A DNA stretch of 64,000 nt, from NCBI RefSeq assembly GCF_016342785.1, contig NZ_JAEINH010000003.1:1-64000 (forward strand), read 5' to 3'. This DNA comes from Sanguibacter suaedae (GTDB taxonomy: Bacteria; Actinomycetota; Actinomycetes; Actinomycetales; Cellulomonadaceae). This document shows positions 54,050 to 63,154 of the stretch, piece after piece (the stretch's first letter is position 1; every line of letters begins with the position of its first letter). The notes beneath the pieces were generated by a model. It searched no databases, had not been told where the DNA came from, and worked only from the letters and a program-made list of their open reading frames with translations. Made by a program: the position numbers and the translations under genes.

Positions 54050-55159
54050 ATGACTTCCCAGGCGCCCTCCTTGCTCGACCTCGAGGACGTCCGGCGTGAC
54101 GTCGACGACCGGCTCGCCGCCGTCCTCGCCGACCGCCGGGCCGTGCTGCGCGGCATCAGCGCCGACACGGACCCCCTGGTCGACGCGTGGGAGCAGATGC
54201 TCCGAGGTGGCAAGCGCATGCGCGCAGCCCTGTGCTACTGGTCGTGGCGCGCACACGGCGGCGACCCCACGACGGGCGCCCGGACCGGAGTCGTCGGGGT
54301 GGGGGCGGCGCTCGAGCTGTTCCAGGCGGCCGCCCTCTTCCACGACGACGTCATGGACAAGTCCGACACCCGTCGTGGTGTCCCGACGGCGCACCGCACC
54401 TTCGCCCGACGTCACGCCGACGAGCGGTGGGCGGGCGACGGGGACCAGTTCGGGCTGTCCGCCGCGATCCTCCTCGGCGACCTCAGCCTGGTGTCGAGCG
54501 AGGACGAGTACCTCGCCGCGACCGCGGGCTTCCCCGTCGAGGCAGCAGGACCCGCCCGTGACGTCTTCACCCAGATGCGCACCGAGGTGACGGTCGGTCA
54601 GTACCTCGACATGTACGCCCAGGTCCTCCCGTGGGGTGAGGACCTCGACGCGGACGAGCACCGGGCCCGCGAGGTCATCCGAGCCAAGTCGGCGCGGTAC
54701 AGCGTCGAGTGCCCGCTCCTCCTGGGGGCGGCTCTCGCCGGTGCGAGCAGCGACGCCCTCGAGCGCTGCTCACGGTTCGGCCTGCCCCTCGGGGAGGCCT
54801 TCCAGCTCCGCGACGACCTCCTCGGCGTGTTCGGCGACCCGCGCACCACCGGCAAGCCCGCCGGCGACGACCTGCGCGAGGGCAAGCGCACCGTCCTCGT
54901 GGTCCGCGCGATGCGGGCGCTGGACGACGTGGCACGCAAGGACCTCTCGGGCGCGCTCGGGCGCCCGGACCTCGGTGACAACGAGATCGCCGGCATGCAG
55001 GACGTCATCGCACGCTCGGGGGCGGTGGAGGAGATCGAGGCGCTCATCGGGACGCTCACCGACGAGGCGTTCGGCGCGTTCGCCGCGCTCGACCTCCGCG
55101 ACGGGCCGGGTGAGACCCTCGCGGCGATCGCAAGGTCGACGGTGCGCCGCAGCGCCTGA
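54050..55159 (+). CDS. Polyprenyl (geranylgeranyl-type) diphosphate synthase
   Basis: A 369-residue trans-isoprenyl diphosphate synthase. The first Asp-rich motif is LFHDDVMD (with a DDxxD core), the second is LRDDLLGVFGD, and GGKRMRAALCYW holds the substrate diphosphate. Residues before the first motif (ALELFQAAALF) include Phe, a bulky residue that limits chain length, so a C15-C20 product is plausible. It makes prenyl diphosphates for menaquinone, carotenoids or cell-wall carriers. Its place beside Rv2175c- and PknL-like genes matches idsA2 (Rv2173) in M. tuberculosis. A leaderless start is likely. Confidence 0.93.
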   Translation: MTSQAPSLLDLEDVRRDVDDRLAAVLADRRAVLRGISADTDPLVDAWEQMLRGGKRMRAALCYWSWRAHGGDPTTGARTGVVGVGAALELFQAAALFHDDVMDKSDTRRGVPTAHRTFARRHADERWAGDGDQFGLSAAILLGDLSLVSSEDEYLAATAGFPVEAAGPARDVFTQMRTEVTVGQYLDMYAQVLPWGEDLDADEHRAREVIRAKSARYSVECPLLLGAALAGASSDALERCSRFGLPLGEAFQLRDDLLGVFGDPRTTGKPAGDDLREGKRTVLVVRAMRALDDVARKDLSGALGRPDLGDNEIAGMQDVIARSGAVEEIEALIGTLTDEAFGAFAALDLRDGPGETLAAIARSTVRRSA

Positions 55160-55227
55160 CACACCTCCCCCGGCCTGGGCCGCCTGGGCGCTGCGTCACT
55201 GCACCCGGACGGGCCGGGGCGGCGAGC

Positions 55228-55692
55228 TCAGACCACGGCCTGGCCTGCTCGGCGAACGGCGCTCTTGCGTCCGGTGAGCAGCGCGCGCATGGGGGTCTCC
55301 CCGAGCATCTCCTCCTCGGAGAACAGCCACTCGAGGATCTCGACGTCCGTCAGGCCCTGGTCGGCGAGCATGATGACCGTCCCCTGGAGCGACGGGAGGA
55401 TGACCACCTTCTCGTGCCCTCCCTCGGCCACGACGACCCGCTTGAGGTCGGCCGGGTTGGACATGTGGCTCGCGACGAGGAACACCGCGGGGATCGAGAA
55501 GATCTGCCGCTCGCCCCGCTTCACACCGACGATCCGCCGGTCGCGCAGGGCGCTCCTGACGGACGACACGCTCGTCCCGAGCCTGTCGGCGAAGCCGGGG
55601 AGGTTGAGCCACTCGCCGACGAGCGCGTCGAGACGCTCGAGATCGGCCGCGCTGCGCGCTGGGTCCTGGGGTGCGGTGTCGGAGGAAGTCAC
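55228..55692 (-). CDS. Rv2175c-family DNA-binding protein
   Basis: A 154-residue protein. A winged-helix-like DNA-binding domain (WLNLPGFADRLGTSVSSVRSALRDRRIVGVKRGERQIFSIPAVF) is followed by the conserved C-terminal domain (VVILPSLQGTVIMLADQGLTDVEILEWLFSEEEMLGETPMRALLTGRKSAVRRAGQAV). In M. tuberculosis Rv2175c is phosphorylated near its N-terminus by PknL, which abolishes DNA binding. The N-terminal tail here (TSSDTAPQDPARS) offers Thr and Ser acceptors. The cognate kinase gene lies 1.3 kb away. GTG at 55692 follows TAGGCT by 7 nt (leaderless pattern). Confidence 0.88.
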   Translation of the reverse strand: MTSSDTAPQDPARSAADLERLDALVGEWLNLPGFADRLGTSVSSVRSALRDRRIVGVKRGERQIFSIPAVFLVASHMSNPADLKRVVVAEGGHEKVVILPSLQGTVIMLADQGLTDVEILEWLFSEEEMLGETPMRALLTGRKSAVRRAGQAVV

Positions 55693-55699
55693 GTGCCAC

Positions 55700-55705
55700 A
55701 GCCTA
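55700..55705 (-). promoter_or_regulatory. Leaderless -10 element of the Rv2175c-like gene
   Basis: TAGGCT on the minus strand lies 7 nt before the GTG at 55692. The same hexamer serves the polyprenyl synthase gene upstream. Confidence 0.6.
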
Positions 55706-55889
55706 CGGCGCGCCGCGCCCCGTGAGCGCTTTCGCTCGGGGGCGTCGTCGCTTACGGTCGACCTGGACGCGGTTTCACACCAGCACCACGCTCACCACCA
55801 GCACCACCCGCACCATCACCCCCTCGCAGACTCGACACCAGACCGCACGGCCCACGAAGGACCCGTGCCCTCAGAGATCGGACCGGACC

Positions 55890-56900
55890 ATGCCGACACC
55901 CTGCGACGAGACCACCGCCACGCCCGCTCCACGCTCGTCCTCGCTCCCCCGCACCCTCGGCCGCTACGCCGTCCGGTACGGCACGACGGGCGTCGCGCTG
56001 GCCGCCGCGTCGATCGCGGCGAGCGCGTCGCCCGCTGCCGCCGACGAGACGTACGAGGTCCGGCTCGGGGACACGGTGAGCCACATCGCCCAGCGCACCG
56101 GCTCCACGACCGAGTCCATCAGGACCGCCAACGGGCTGGACTCCGAGTACCGGATCCGCGAAGGCCAACGGCTGACCATCCCCACCGCCGCGCCCGCGCC
56201 GTCGACGACATCAGGATCCGTCGCGCCCCCTCCGTCCTCGTCACCCGCGGCCATCCACCGGGTGGTCGCGGGTGACACCGTCTCGGGCATCGCCGCTCGT
56301 CACGGCACCACCGTGGCCCAGATGATCAGCCACAACGGGCTCGGCGCCGACGCCCTCATCCGGGTGGGCCAGACGCTCTCGGTGCCGACCGGCACCCCGG
56401 CTCCCGCCCTCCAGCTCGTCGGCGACACGTTCGCCGGCCGCACCTACTCGACCGACGTCGTCTCCGCGGCGAACCAGAACAAGGCCACGTTGCTGTCGAT
56501 GACGGTCCCCAGCAAGGACGAGATGCGCCAGATCGTCAGGGACACCGCCGTCGCCCACGGCGTCGACCCGGCGCTCGCGCTCGCCGTCGCCACCCAGGAG
56601 TCCGGCTTCGACCAGCGGGCGGTGTCACCCGCCAACGCCATCGGGACCATGCAGGTCATCCCGACGTCGGGCGACTGGGCGTCGGATATCGTGGGCCGCG
56701 AGCTCAACCTCCTCGACGCCAGGGACAACGTCACCGCGGGCGTCGCCATCCTCGGGCGTCTCGTCGCCACGAGCCCCACGCTCGACGCCGCGATCGCCGG
56801 CTACTACCAGGGGCAGGCGTCGGTGCGGAACAACGGGATGTACGACGACACGAGGCGCTACGTCGCGAACGTCCAGACCCTCGCGGCCAAGAACCGGTGA
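55890..56900 (+). CDS. Secreted LysM lytic transglycosylase-like cell-wall protein
   Basis: A 336-residue exported protein. After a basic N-terminus a hydrophobic stretch (TGVALAAASIAASASPAAAD) forms a signal peptide. Two LysM domains follow (YEVRLGDTVSHIAQRTGSTTESIRTANGL; HRVVAGDTVSGIAARHGTTVAQMISHNGL), each about 45 residues and joined by a Pro/Ser linker. The C-terminal domain is SLT-like: VDPALALAVATQESGFDQRAVSPANAIGTMQVIP contains the catalytic Glu in ESGFD and the GTMQ motif. It should bind and cleave peptidoglycan. No good ribosome binding site precedes the ATG. A repeated ACCAGCACCAC tract lies 80-120 nt upstream. It precedes a PASTA kinase gene, another wall-sensing protein. Confidence 0.88.
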   Translation: MPTPCDETTATPAPRSSSLPRTLGRYAVRYGTTGVALAAASIAASASPAAADETYEVRLGDTVSHIAQRTGSTTESIRTANGLDSEYRIREGQRLTIPTAAPAPSTTSGSVAPPPSSSPAAIHRVVAGDTVSGIAARHGTTVAQMISHNGLGADALIRVGQTLSVPTGTPAPALQLVGDTFAGRTYSTDVVSAANQNKATLLSMTVPSKDEMRQIVRDTAVAHGVDPALALAVATQESGFDQRAVSPANAIGTMQVIPTSGDWASDIVGRELNLLDARDNVTAGVAILGRLVATSPTLDAAIAGYYQGQASVRNNGMYDDTRRYVANVQTLAAKNR

Positions 56901-56974
56901 CCGGCCGACGCCCGCCCTCGGGACCGGCACGCCGTCCGACGTCGAGTTGTCCCTGTTATCCGGCCGTCGACCTC

Positions 56975-56986
56975 TAGAATCGAGCC
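56975..56986 (+). promoter_or_regulatory. Leaderless -10 element of the PASTA kinase gene
   Basis: TAGAAT at 56975-56980 lies exactly 6 nt before the GTG. The hexamer and the following CG match those at guaB1. Confidence 0.7.
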
Positions 56987-59077
56987 GTGGCAAGCACCCT
57001 GACAGACTCGCTCGTCGGCCGGCTGGTCGACGGACGGTACAAGGTCGACTCCCGCATCGCGCGCGGGGGCATGGCGACCGTGTACCTCGCCACCGACCGT
57101 CGGCTCGACCGGCAGGTGGCGCTCAAGGTCATGCACGCGCACCTCGCCGACGGGGCGTCCGGCGCGGACTTCGTCTCGCGGTTCCGGCGTGAGGCTCGCG
57201 CCGCCGCACGCCTCACGCACCCCGGCCTCGTCGCCGTCTTCGACCAGGGCGTCGACGGCGAGACGAGCTACCTGACGATGGAGTACGTCGACGGGACCAA
57301 TCTCCGGCGTCGGCTCCACGAGGACGGTCCCTTCGCCGTCGGCGAGGCCCTCCAGGTGGTCGGCGAGGTCCTCGACGCCCTGGCTGCCGCTCACCGCCAG
57401 AACCTCGTCCACCGCGACATCAAGCCGGAGAACGTCCTGCTCTCCACCGACGGCCGCGTCAAGGTCGCCGACTTCGGCCTGGCACGCGCTGTGACGGAGG
57501 TGACCTCCACGACGACGGGGACGATCCTCGGGACAGTCGCGTACCTGGGTCCGGAGCTCATCTCGACCGGTGCCTGCGACACGCGGACGGACGTCTACGC
57601 CGTCGGCATCATGCTCTTCGAGATGCTCACCGGCCGGCAGCCCTTCGTGGGCGAGACCCCCATCCAGGTGGCCTTCCAGCACGTCAACGACGACGTGCCC
57701 GTCCCCTCGACCGTCGTGCCGTGGCTCCCCGCGGAGATCGACGAGCTCGTGTGCGCCCTCGCGGCGCGCGCGCCGGAGGACCGCCCGCACGACGCGCCTG
57801 CCGCACTGGTCCACCTCCGCCGCGTCATGGCGCTCCTCCCCCCGGACGTCCTGGGCCGGCGGGCCGACGCCCCGCCGCCCGTGGTGTCGTTCGCCCAGGG
57901 GACCCCCGACGACACCGACGCGCCGTCGTCCGTCGGCGAGATCGACAAGATCGACGAGATCCGGGTCGGCGGCGACACCGACGAGGCCGACGGTCCCGTC
58001 AGGGGAGCTGGGGCCACCGACCACCTCACCCAGGCGCTCGACACCCGGGCCTCCGGCTCGACGATCGCCTTCACCCTGCCCGACCGGGACCGCCTCGCCC
58101 CGGCGACGGGCACCGCGCCTGCCGTCTCGACGTCCCCGACAGCACCTGTCGACGCCGACCGCCCGGGTCGCGACCGCCGACGCCCCCGGCGCCGCACTCT
58201 CGTCTCGGTGGTCTCGATCCTGTTGATCCTCGGTGCACTGGGTGGTGGCGCCTTCTGGTGGTTCGGCTACGGGCCCGGGTCCTTCACCTCCGTGCCCACC
58301 GGGCTGGCAGGGTCGACCCTCGAGGACGCCGAGGCGAGGCTCGATGCGGCTGCTCTGCTCCACGAGTCCGTCGAGGCGTTCCACGACACCGTGCCCGCCG
58401 GCGAGGTCATCTCGACGGACCCGGGTGACGGTGAACGCATCCCCAAGGACGGCACGGTCGAGCTCACCGTCTCGTCTGGCATCGAGCACTTCGTGGTCCC
58501 CGGGGGGCTCGTCGGCGCCTCGGTCGGCGACGCACGGGCCTCGCTCTCGTCGGTCGGTTTCACGGCCGTGACCGAGAGCGGGGAGTGGAACCTCGATCAC
58601 CCCGAGGGAACCGTCCTGGGGCTATCCGTCGTCGAGGGCGAGTCGTTGCCCCACAACACGCCGGTGGTCCTCGCGGTGTCGAAGGGCCCGGAGCCCGTCG
58701 TGGTCCCCCAGGTGCAGTCCCTCACCCTGGACGAGGCCACGGAACAGCTCGAGCCGTGGACCCTGGCCCCGGTGGTGGTCGAGGAGTACAGCGAGACCGT
58801 GCCGGAGGGCAAGGTCATCTCGCAGGCACCCGAGCAGGGCTCGGCAGCACTGCGCGGTGACGAGGTGACCCTCAAGGTCTCCCTCGGGATGCCCTTCGTG
58901 GAGGTCCCCGACGTCCTCTTCACACCGGTCGCCGAGGCACGCACGATCCTCGAGGACGCAGGTTTCAAGGTCGAGGTCAACTACTTCATGGGCTTCCTCG
59001 GGAACGAGGTGCGCAGCCAGAGCGAGGCTCCCGGCACGGAGGTCCGCAAGGGGTCCACCATCACGCTGGACCTCTGA
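56987..59077 (+). CDS. PASTA-domain Ser/Thr protein kinase (PknL/PknB type)
   Basis: A 696-residue transmembrane kinase. Residues about 12-275 are the kinase domain: glycine loop IARGGMATVYLA, ALKVM (ATP-binding Lys), HRDIKPENVLL (catalytic Asp), DFGLARA, activation loop with TSTTTGTILGT. A disordered linker runs to a single membrane helix (about 403-428), and four extracellular PASTA repeats follow, which bind muropeptides or lipid II. PknL is the kinase at this position in M. tuberculosis (Rv2176) although mycobacterial PknL lacks PASTA domains; here the protein combines the PknL position with PknB-like sensing. The neighbouring Rv2175c-like protein is the likely substrate. Confidence 0.93.
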   Translation: MASTLTDSLVGRLVDGRYKVDSRIARGGMATVYLATDRRLDRQVALKVMHAHLADGASGADFVSRFRREARAAARLTHPGLVAVFDQGVDGETSYLTMEYVDGTNLRRRLHEDGPFAVGEALQVVGEVLDALAAAHRQNLVHRDIKPENVLLSTDGRVKVADFGLARAVTEVTSTTTGTILGTVAYLGPELISTGACDTRTDVYAVGIMLFEMLTGRQPFVGETPIQVAFQHVNDDVPVPSTVVPWLPAEIDELVCALAARAPEDRPHDAPAALVHLRRVMALLPPDVLGRRADAPPPVVSFAQGTPDDTDAPSSVGEIDKIDEIRVGGDTDEADGPVRGAGATDHLTQALDTRASGSTIAFTLPDRDRLAPATGTAPAVSTSPTAPVDADRPGRDRRRPRRRTLVSVVSILLILGALGGGAFWWFGYGPGSFTSVPTGLAGSTLEDAEARLDAAALLHESVEAFHDTVPAGEVISTDPGDGERIPKDGTVELTVSSGIEHFVVPGGLVGASVGDARASLSSVGFTAVTESGEWNLDHPEGTVLGLSVVEGESLPHNTPVVLAVSKGPEPVVVPQVQSLTLDEATEQLEPWTLAPVVVEEYSETVPEGKVISQAPEQGSAALRGDEVTLKVSLGMPFVEVPDVLFTPVAEARTILEDAGFKVEVNYFMGFLGNEVRSQSEAPGTEVRKGSTITLDL

Positions 59078-59118
59078 GCGCCGGGAGACCCGCGATCACC
59101 TGACCCGAGGGACCATGT

Positions 59119-60468
59119 TCAGGCCTGGAGCATCTCGGCGACCTGGAACGCCATCTCGAGGGACTGCTGGTGGTTGAGTCGCGGGTCCACGAGGGTCTCG
59201 TAGCGCAGCGCGAGACCTGCGTCGTCAATCTCCTCGCTGCCGCCGAGCACCTCGGTGACGTCGTCACCGGTGAGCTCGACGTGCAGCCCGCCCGGGATCG
59301 AGCCGAGCGCGCGGTGTACCTCGAAGAACCCTCGCACCTCGTCGAGCACGTCCTCGAGCCTGCGGGTCTTGTACCCGCTGTCGGACGTGATCGTGTTGCC
59401 GTGCATGGGATCCGTCACCCAGGTCACGGGCCCGCCCTGGGCGGTGACCTTCTCGACGAGGGGCGGCAAGGCCTCCCTGATCCTCGACGCACCCATGCGG
59501 GTGATGAAGGTGAGACGCCCGGGCACCCCGTCGGGGTTGAGCTTCTCCTGGAGCGCGAGCGCGTCGTCGGCGGACGTCGTGGGACCCAGCTTGACGCCCA
59601 CCGGGTTGCTCACCCGCGACAGGAAGTCGACGTGCGCCCCGTCGATGTGCCGGGTGCGCTCCCCGATCCACAGGAAGTGCCCCGACGCGTCGTACGGGAG
59701 GCCGGACCGCGAGGAGATCCTCGTCATGGCCCGCTCGTAGTCGAGGAGCAGCGCCTCGTGACTGACGAAGAACTCGACGGTCCGCAAGGCCTCGAAGTCC
59801 GCGCCGCAGGCGGACATGAAGCGGATGGCGCGGTCGATCTCCGTCGCGGTGCGCTCGTAGCGGGAGTACGCGGGGTTGGTCATGAACCCGCGGTTCCACT
59901 CGTGCACGTGCCGGAGGTCGGCGAAGCCGCCCGTCGTCAGCGCCCGGACCACGTTGAGGGTCGCGGCCGAGATGTTGTACCCCTCGAGCAGCCGGGCCGG
60001 ATCCGGGATCCGGGCCTCCTCGGTGAACGCGTGCCCGTTGACCATGTCACCCCGGTACGCGGGCAACGTCGTGCCGTCCCTCGTCTCCTCCGTGGAGCTC
60101 CGCGGCTTGGCGTACTGACCGGCCATCCGCCCCATCTTCACGACGGGCATGCTCGCGCCGTGCGTGAGGACCACGGCCATCTGGAGGATGGTCCGGACCT
60201 TGTTCCGTATCCGGTCCGCGTTCGCCTCGGCGAACGTCTCCGCGCAGTCCCCACCCTGGAGCAGGAAGGCCTCCCCCCGCCCGGCCGCCGCGAGGCGGTC
60301 GGTGAGGGTCTCCAGCTGGGTGGGGACGACGAGCGGAGGGACCTGCGAGAGGGTCTCGCGCACCGAGTCGAGACGCTCGGCGTCCGGCCAGACGGGCTGC
60401 TGGCCGGCGACGAGCGTCCGGAAGTGGTCGAGTCCGGCTGCGACGTCCGGGTCGACGGTCACGCTCAT
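59119..60468 (-). CDS. aroG: Class II 3-deoxy-7-phosphoheptulonate (DAHP) synthase
   Basis: A 449-residue plant/mycobacterial-type (class II) DAHP synthase, the first enzyme of the shikimate pathway (PEP plus erythrose 4-phosphate). Metal ligand and substrate motifs are LLQGGDCAETF, GRMAGQYAKPRS, RGDMVNGH, WIGERTRHIDGAH, ITRMGASRIREALPPLV and DPMHGNT. Its ATG overlaps the phosphofructokinase stop (ATGA). The two genes are a tight operon in this genome, which may link glycolytic flux to aromatic synthesis. It corresponds to Rv2178c. Confidence 0.97.
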   Translation of the reverse strand: MSVTVDPDVAAGLDHFRTLVAGQQPVWPDAERLDSVRETLSQVPPLVVPTQLETLTDRLAAAGRGEAFLLQGGDCAETFAEANADRIRNKVRTILQMAVVLTHGASMPVVKMGRMAGQYAKPRSSTEETRDGTTLPAYRGDMVNGHAFTEEARIPDPARLLEGYNISAATLNVVRALTTGGFADLRHVHEWNRGFMTNPAYSRYERTATEIDRAIRFMSACGADFEALRTVEFFVSHEALLLDYERAMTRISSRSGLPYDASGHFLWIGERTRHIDGAHVDFLSRVSNPVGVKLGPTTSADDALALQEKLNPDGVPGRLTFITRMGASRIREALPPLVEKVTAQGGPVTWVTDPMHGNTITSDSGYKTRRLEDVLDEVRGFFEVHRALGSIPGGLHVELTGDDVTEVLGGSEEIDDAGLALRYETLVDPRLNHQQSLEMAFQVAEMLQA

Positions 60469-61682
60469 GACTGCGCGGGTACCAGCGGCTGGCCGATCTC
60501 GCCGAGCAGGTCCCCGAACCAGGGCTGCGAGACGTCGAAGGCCTTGCCCCCGGCGATGCGCGGGAAGGCGATGGCCTTGAGGCGATCGCCGTCCTCCTCG
60601 TCATGGCCGATGACGCCCGAGTCACCCTTGAAGGCGCAGTCCACGGCGAGGTCCGTCATCGACTTGATGAGGCGCAGGTCCTCGGCGTTCGCCGCGGCGG
60701 CCCGCGAGTAGTAGCCGGACTTCTGCACCATGGTCTTCTCGGCACCGAGGAGCTCCGCGAACTGCTTCGCGAACCAGGCACCGGGGTTGATGGTGTCGAG
60801 CTTCACGTGCCCGAAGGGGTCGCGCTCGACGGTCTCGCCGGAGGCCTCGAGCTGCGCCACGATCTCGTGCATCCCTGCTCCCTCGGAGAGGAAGATGTTG
60901 ACGTTCCCGACCTCGTCCATGACGGTCCGCAGGCGGGCTGCCTCGGCCTCGATGTCGAGCTTGAGCTCGGGCAGGAAGACGGCGTGGACGTCCCACCGCT
61001 CCTTGGACAGCCCGAGGCTGGGGACGAACTCCTGGGTGTCCAGCCACTTGCGGTACTCGGCCGCCGCAGCCGCGGTGAGCCACCCGCAGTGCCGACCCAT
61101 GACCTCGTGCACGATGAGCATGCGCGGCCCGGAACGGTGCTCCCCGATGACGTTGGCCGCGAACCCGGCCGCCTCCTCGGCGGCCGTCCATGCACCGAGG
61201 GACTGCTTGATCGGGACGACGTCGTTGTCGATGGTCTTCGGCAGACCGACGACGGTGAGGTGGTAGCCGTTCTCCTCGAGGTACGCGGCCAGGTCCGCGG
61301 CGGTCGTGTTCGTGTCGTCGCCACCGATCGTGTGGAGGACGTCGACGCCGTCGGCCTTGAGCCGCTCGGCCGCCACCGTCAGCGGGTTCTCGCCCTCGGC
61401 GACGAGACCACGCTTCACACAGTCCGCGGCGTTGGTGAGCTTGACCCGGCTGTTGCCGATCGGCGAGCCGCCGAACCGGTGGAGGAGGCCGGCCTTGGCC
61501 CGGGCCTCGTCGTCCACGACGATCTTGTTGCCCGTGAGCAGACCGTGGTATCCGTGCTGGTAGGCGATGATCTCGACCTCGGGAGCCAGCTCGGTGTAGC
61601 GCTCGATGAGCCCTCCGACGGCGGAGGACAGGCAGGGCGCGAAGCCACCAGCCGTGAGGAGCGCGACGCGACGGACCGTCAT
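60465..61682 (-). CDS. pfp: Pyrophosphate-dependent 6-phosphofructokinase
   Basis: A 405-residue group III-type phosphofructokinase. GGDD at residues 120-123 (Asp in place of the Gly that ATP-using enzymes have) and PKTIDND at 148-154 (Lys as second determinant) indicate pyrophosphate as phosphoryl donor. The fructose-6-phosphate loop is VIGEHRSGPR and MGRHCGWLT. The reaction is reversible, so the enzyme can act in glycolysis or gluconeogenesis. The ATG at 61682 has GAGAGG 8 nt upstream. It is first gene of a pfp-aroG operon. Confidence 0.95.
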   Translation of the reverse strand: MTVRRVALLTAGGFAPCLSSAVGGLIERYTELAPEVEIIAYQHGYHGLLTGNKIVVDDEARAKAGLLHRFGGSPIGNSRVKLTNAADCVKRGLVAEGENPLTVAAERLKADGVDVLHTIGGDDTNTTAADLAAYLEENGYHLTVVGLPKTIDNDVVPIKQSLGAWTAAEEAAGFAANVIGEHRSGPRMLIVHEVMGRHCGWLTAAAAAEYRKWLDTQEFVPSLGLSKERWDVHAVFLPELKLDIEAEAARLRTVMDEVGNVNIFLSEGAGMHEIVAQLEASGETVERDPFGHVKLDTINPGAWFAKQFAELLGAEKTMVQKSGYYSRAAAANAEDLRLIKSMTDLAVDCAFKGDSGVIGHDEEDGDRLKAIAFPRIAGGKAFDVSQPWFGDLLGEIGQPLVPAQS

Positions 61683-61764
61683 GGGACCAACCTCTCGTTG
61701 TGCCCACCGGCGGCGTGCGTGACGGACGTCGAGCGGGCGTGGATATCTCGTGTGGGACCGGGCT

Positions 61765-62556
61765 TCAGTCTACTGACGCACCCGGGAGATCCTGCGGGGG
61801 TTCCGGCACCTGGACGTCGGGGGCGGGACGCCCACCAGGGGCTGCGGTCGAGGGCGGCCCGCCCGTCTGCCGCACACCCGCGGCGAGCCGCGCCTTCTGC
61901 GTCGCCGCGTAGATGTCGACGTACTCCTGGCCGGAGAGGCTCATGAGCGAGTACATGATCTCGTCGGTCACCGAGCGCAGGATGAAACGGTCGCTCTCCA
62001 TGCCGGTGTAGCGGCGGAAGTCGAGGGGCTCGCCGATGACGATGCCGATCCGCATCGGGCGCGGGATGCGGCGGCCGATCGGCTGCGCCTTGTCCGTGCC
62101 GACCATCGCGACGGGCACGACCGGGGCACCGGACTCGAGAGCGAGGCGCGCGACCCCCGTCTTGCCGCGGTAGAGACGGCCGTCGGGGCTGCGCGTGCCC
62201 TCCGGGTAGATCCCGAAGAGCCCGCCCTCGTCGAGGCGCTTGAGACCCGTCCGCAACGCCGCCTCGCTCGCCTTGCCGCCGGACCTGTCGACGGGGATCG
62301 TCCCGACGCCCCGCATGAACCCTGCAGTGATCCGCCCCTTGAGGCCGGTGCCCGTGAAGTACTCGGACTTGCCGATGAAGACGATCTCCCGGTCGAGGAC
62401 CAGCGGGAGGATGAACGAGTCGATGACGGCGAGGTGGTTGCTCGCGACGATGGCGGGGCCGTCACCGGGGATGTTCTCGATGCCACGGACCCAGGGACGG
62501 AACAGCACGCGAAGCAACGGTCCGACGAGGACCCGCTTCATCAGCCAGTAGAACAA
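61765..62556 (-). CDS. plsC: 1-acyl-sn-glycerol-3-phosphate acyltransferase family protein (PlsC-like)
   Basis: A 263-residue membrane-associated acyltransferase. The catalytic NHxxxxD motif is SNHLAVID, followed by the glycerol-phosphate motif YPEGTRSPDG and a VPVAMVGTD strand. A hydrophobic N-terminus (VLVGPLLRVLFRPW) attaches it to the membrane. It probably makes phosphatidic acid. The start is TTG at 62556: AGGAGG stands 4 nt upstream and the protein then begins MFYWLMK as in relatives; the ATG at 62541 would be too far from the ribosome binding site. The last 35 residues are Pro-rich and disordered. It corresponds to Rv2182c. Confidence 0.92.
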   Translation of the reverse strand: MFYWLMKRVLVGPLLRVLFRPWVRGIENIPGDGPAIVASNHLAVIDSFILPLVLDREIVFIGKSEYFTGTGLKGRITAGFMRGVGTIPVDRSGGKASEAALRTGLKRLDEGGLFGIYPEGTRSPDGRLYRGKTGVARLALESGAPVVPVAMVGTDKAQPIGRRIPRPMRIGIVIGEPLDFRRYTGMESDRFILRSVTDEIMYSLMSLSGQEYVDIYAATQKARLAAGVRQTGGPPSTAAPGGRPAPDVQVPEPPQDLPGASVD

Positions 62557-62602
62557 CCCGCCTCCTCATGCGCCTCGCATTCGCGGGACTCTCATCCGAC
62601 TC

Positions 62603-62615
62603 TAGAGTGATCCCC
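62603..62615 (+). promoter_or_regulatory. Leaderless -10 element of the small membrane protein gene
   Basis: TAGAGT at 62603-62608 is followed by 7 nt and the ATG at 62616. The divergent plsC gene, only 59 nt away, has a strong Shine-Dalgarno site instead. Confidence 0.6.
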
Positions 62616-63152
62616 ATGCCAGGAACCACCGACGACCCCGAGAACGTGCCGGACGACGCCGCACCGTCCGGGTCGGGCCCTGCGAGCGACCCGTCCGACC
62701 GGAGCACGACCGACGAGGCCTGGGCCCGGATCGTCGCGGAGCTCTCCGATCTTTCCACGGATCCCGAGCCGGAACGAACTCCGTCCGGCGAGGACGGCCC
62801 TCCCCCGGCCGAGGTCCTCGGATTTCCGACCGCCCCGTGGGTCGGCTCCCCACGCACCCCGCGACCGTCGGCCTCGGGCCCTCGCGACTGGGACGGGGAC
62901 GACGGCGACGAGGGCGAGTTCGTGCCTCCCGACCCCGGTTTCCGTCTCGGGGACGACAAGGTCAGGAACCTGGGATGGGCGGCCGTCGTCGCCGCTCCCC
63001 TGCTCGGTGTCCTCGCCGCGATCTTCTGGAGGACCGCACCGACAGAGCTCTTCGTGGCCGCGACCGCCGTGTTCCTCACCGGCGTCGGTGTACTCGTGTG
63101 GCGGCTTCCGACCGACCGGGACGACCCGGGCGACGGCGGTGCCGTCGTCTGA
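62616..63152 (+). CDS. Small actinobacterial membrane protein of unknown function
   Basis: A 178-residue protein. Residues 1-125 are acidic, Pro/Ser-rich and probably disordered, with EGEFVPPDPGFRLGDDKVRN before the membrane part. Two hydrophobic helices follow (about 128-150, WAAVVAAPLLGVLAAIFW, and about 152-170, FVAATAVFLTGVGVLVW), with both ends likely cytoplasmic. The EFVPPDP motif before two helices occurs in a widespread unnamed actinobacterial family. It converges with the ROK kinase gene (2-nt gap). Function unknown. Confidence 0.75.
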   Translation: MPGTTDDPENVPDDAAPSGSGPASDPSDRSTTDEAWARIVAELSDLSTDPEPERTPSGEDGPPPAEVLGFPTAPWVGSPRTPRPSASGPRDWDGDDGDEGEFVPPDPGFRLGDDKVRNLGWAAVVAAPLLGVLAAIFWRTAPTELFVAATAVFLTGVGVLVWRLPTDRDDPGDGGAVV

Positions 63153-63154
63153 GA

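Noticed and set aside
55775-55830. Short direct repeats (ACCAGCACCAC) that might suggest an array or recombination site
   Set aside because: Only two copies with irregular spacing and no unique spacers. It is a local CAC-rich tract before the LysM gene.
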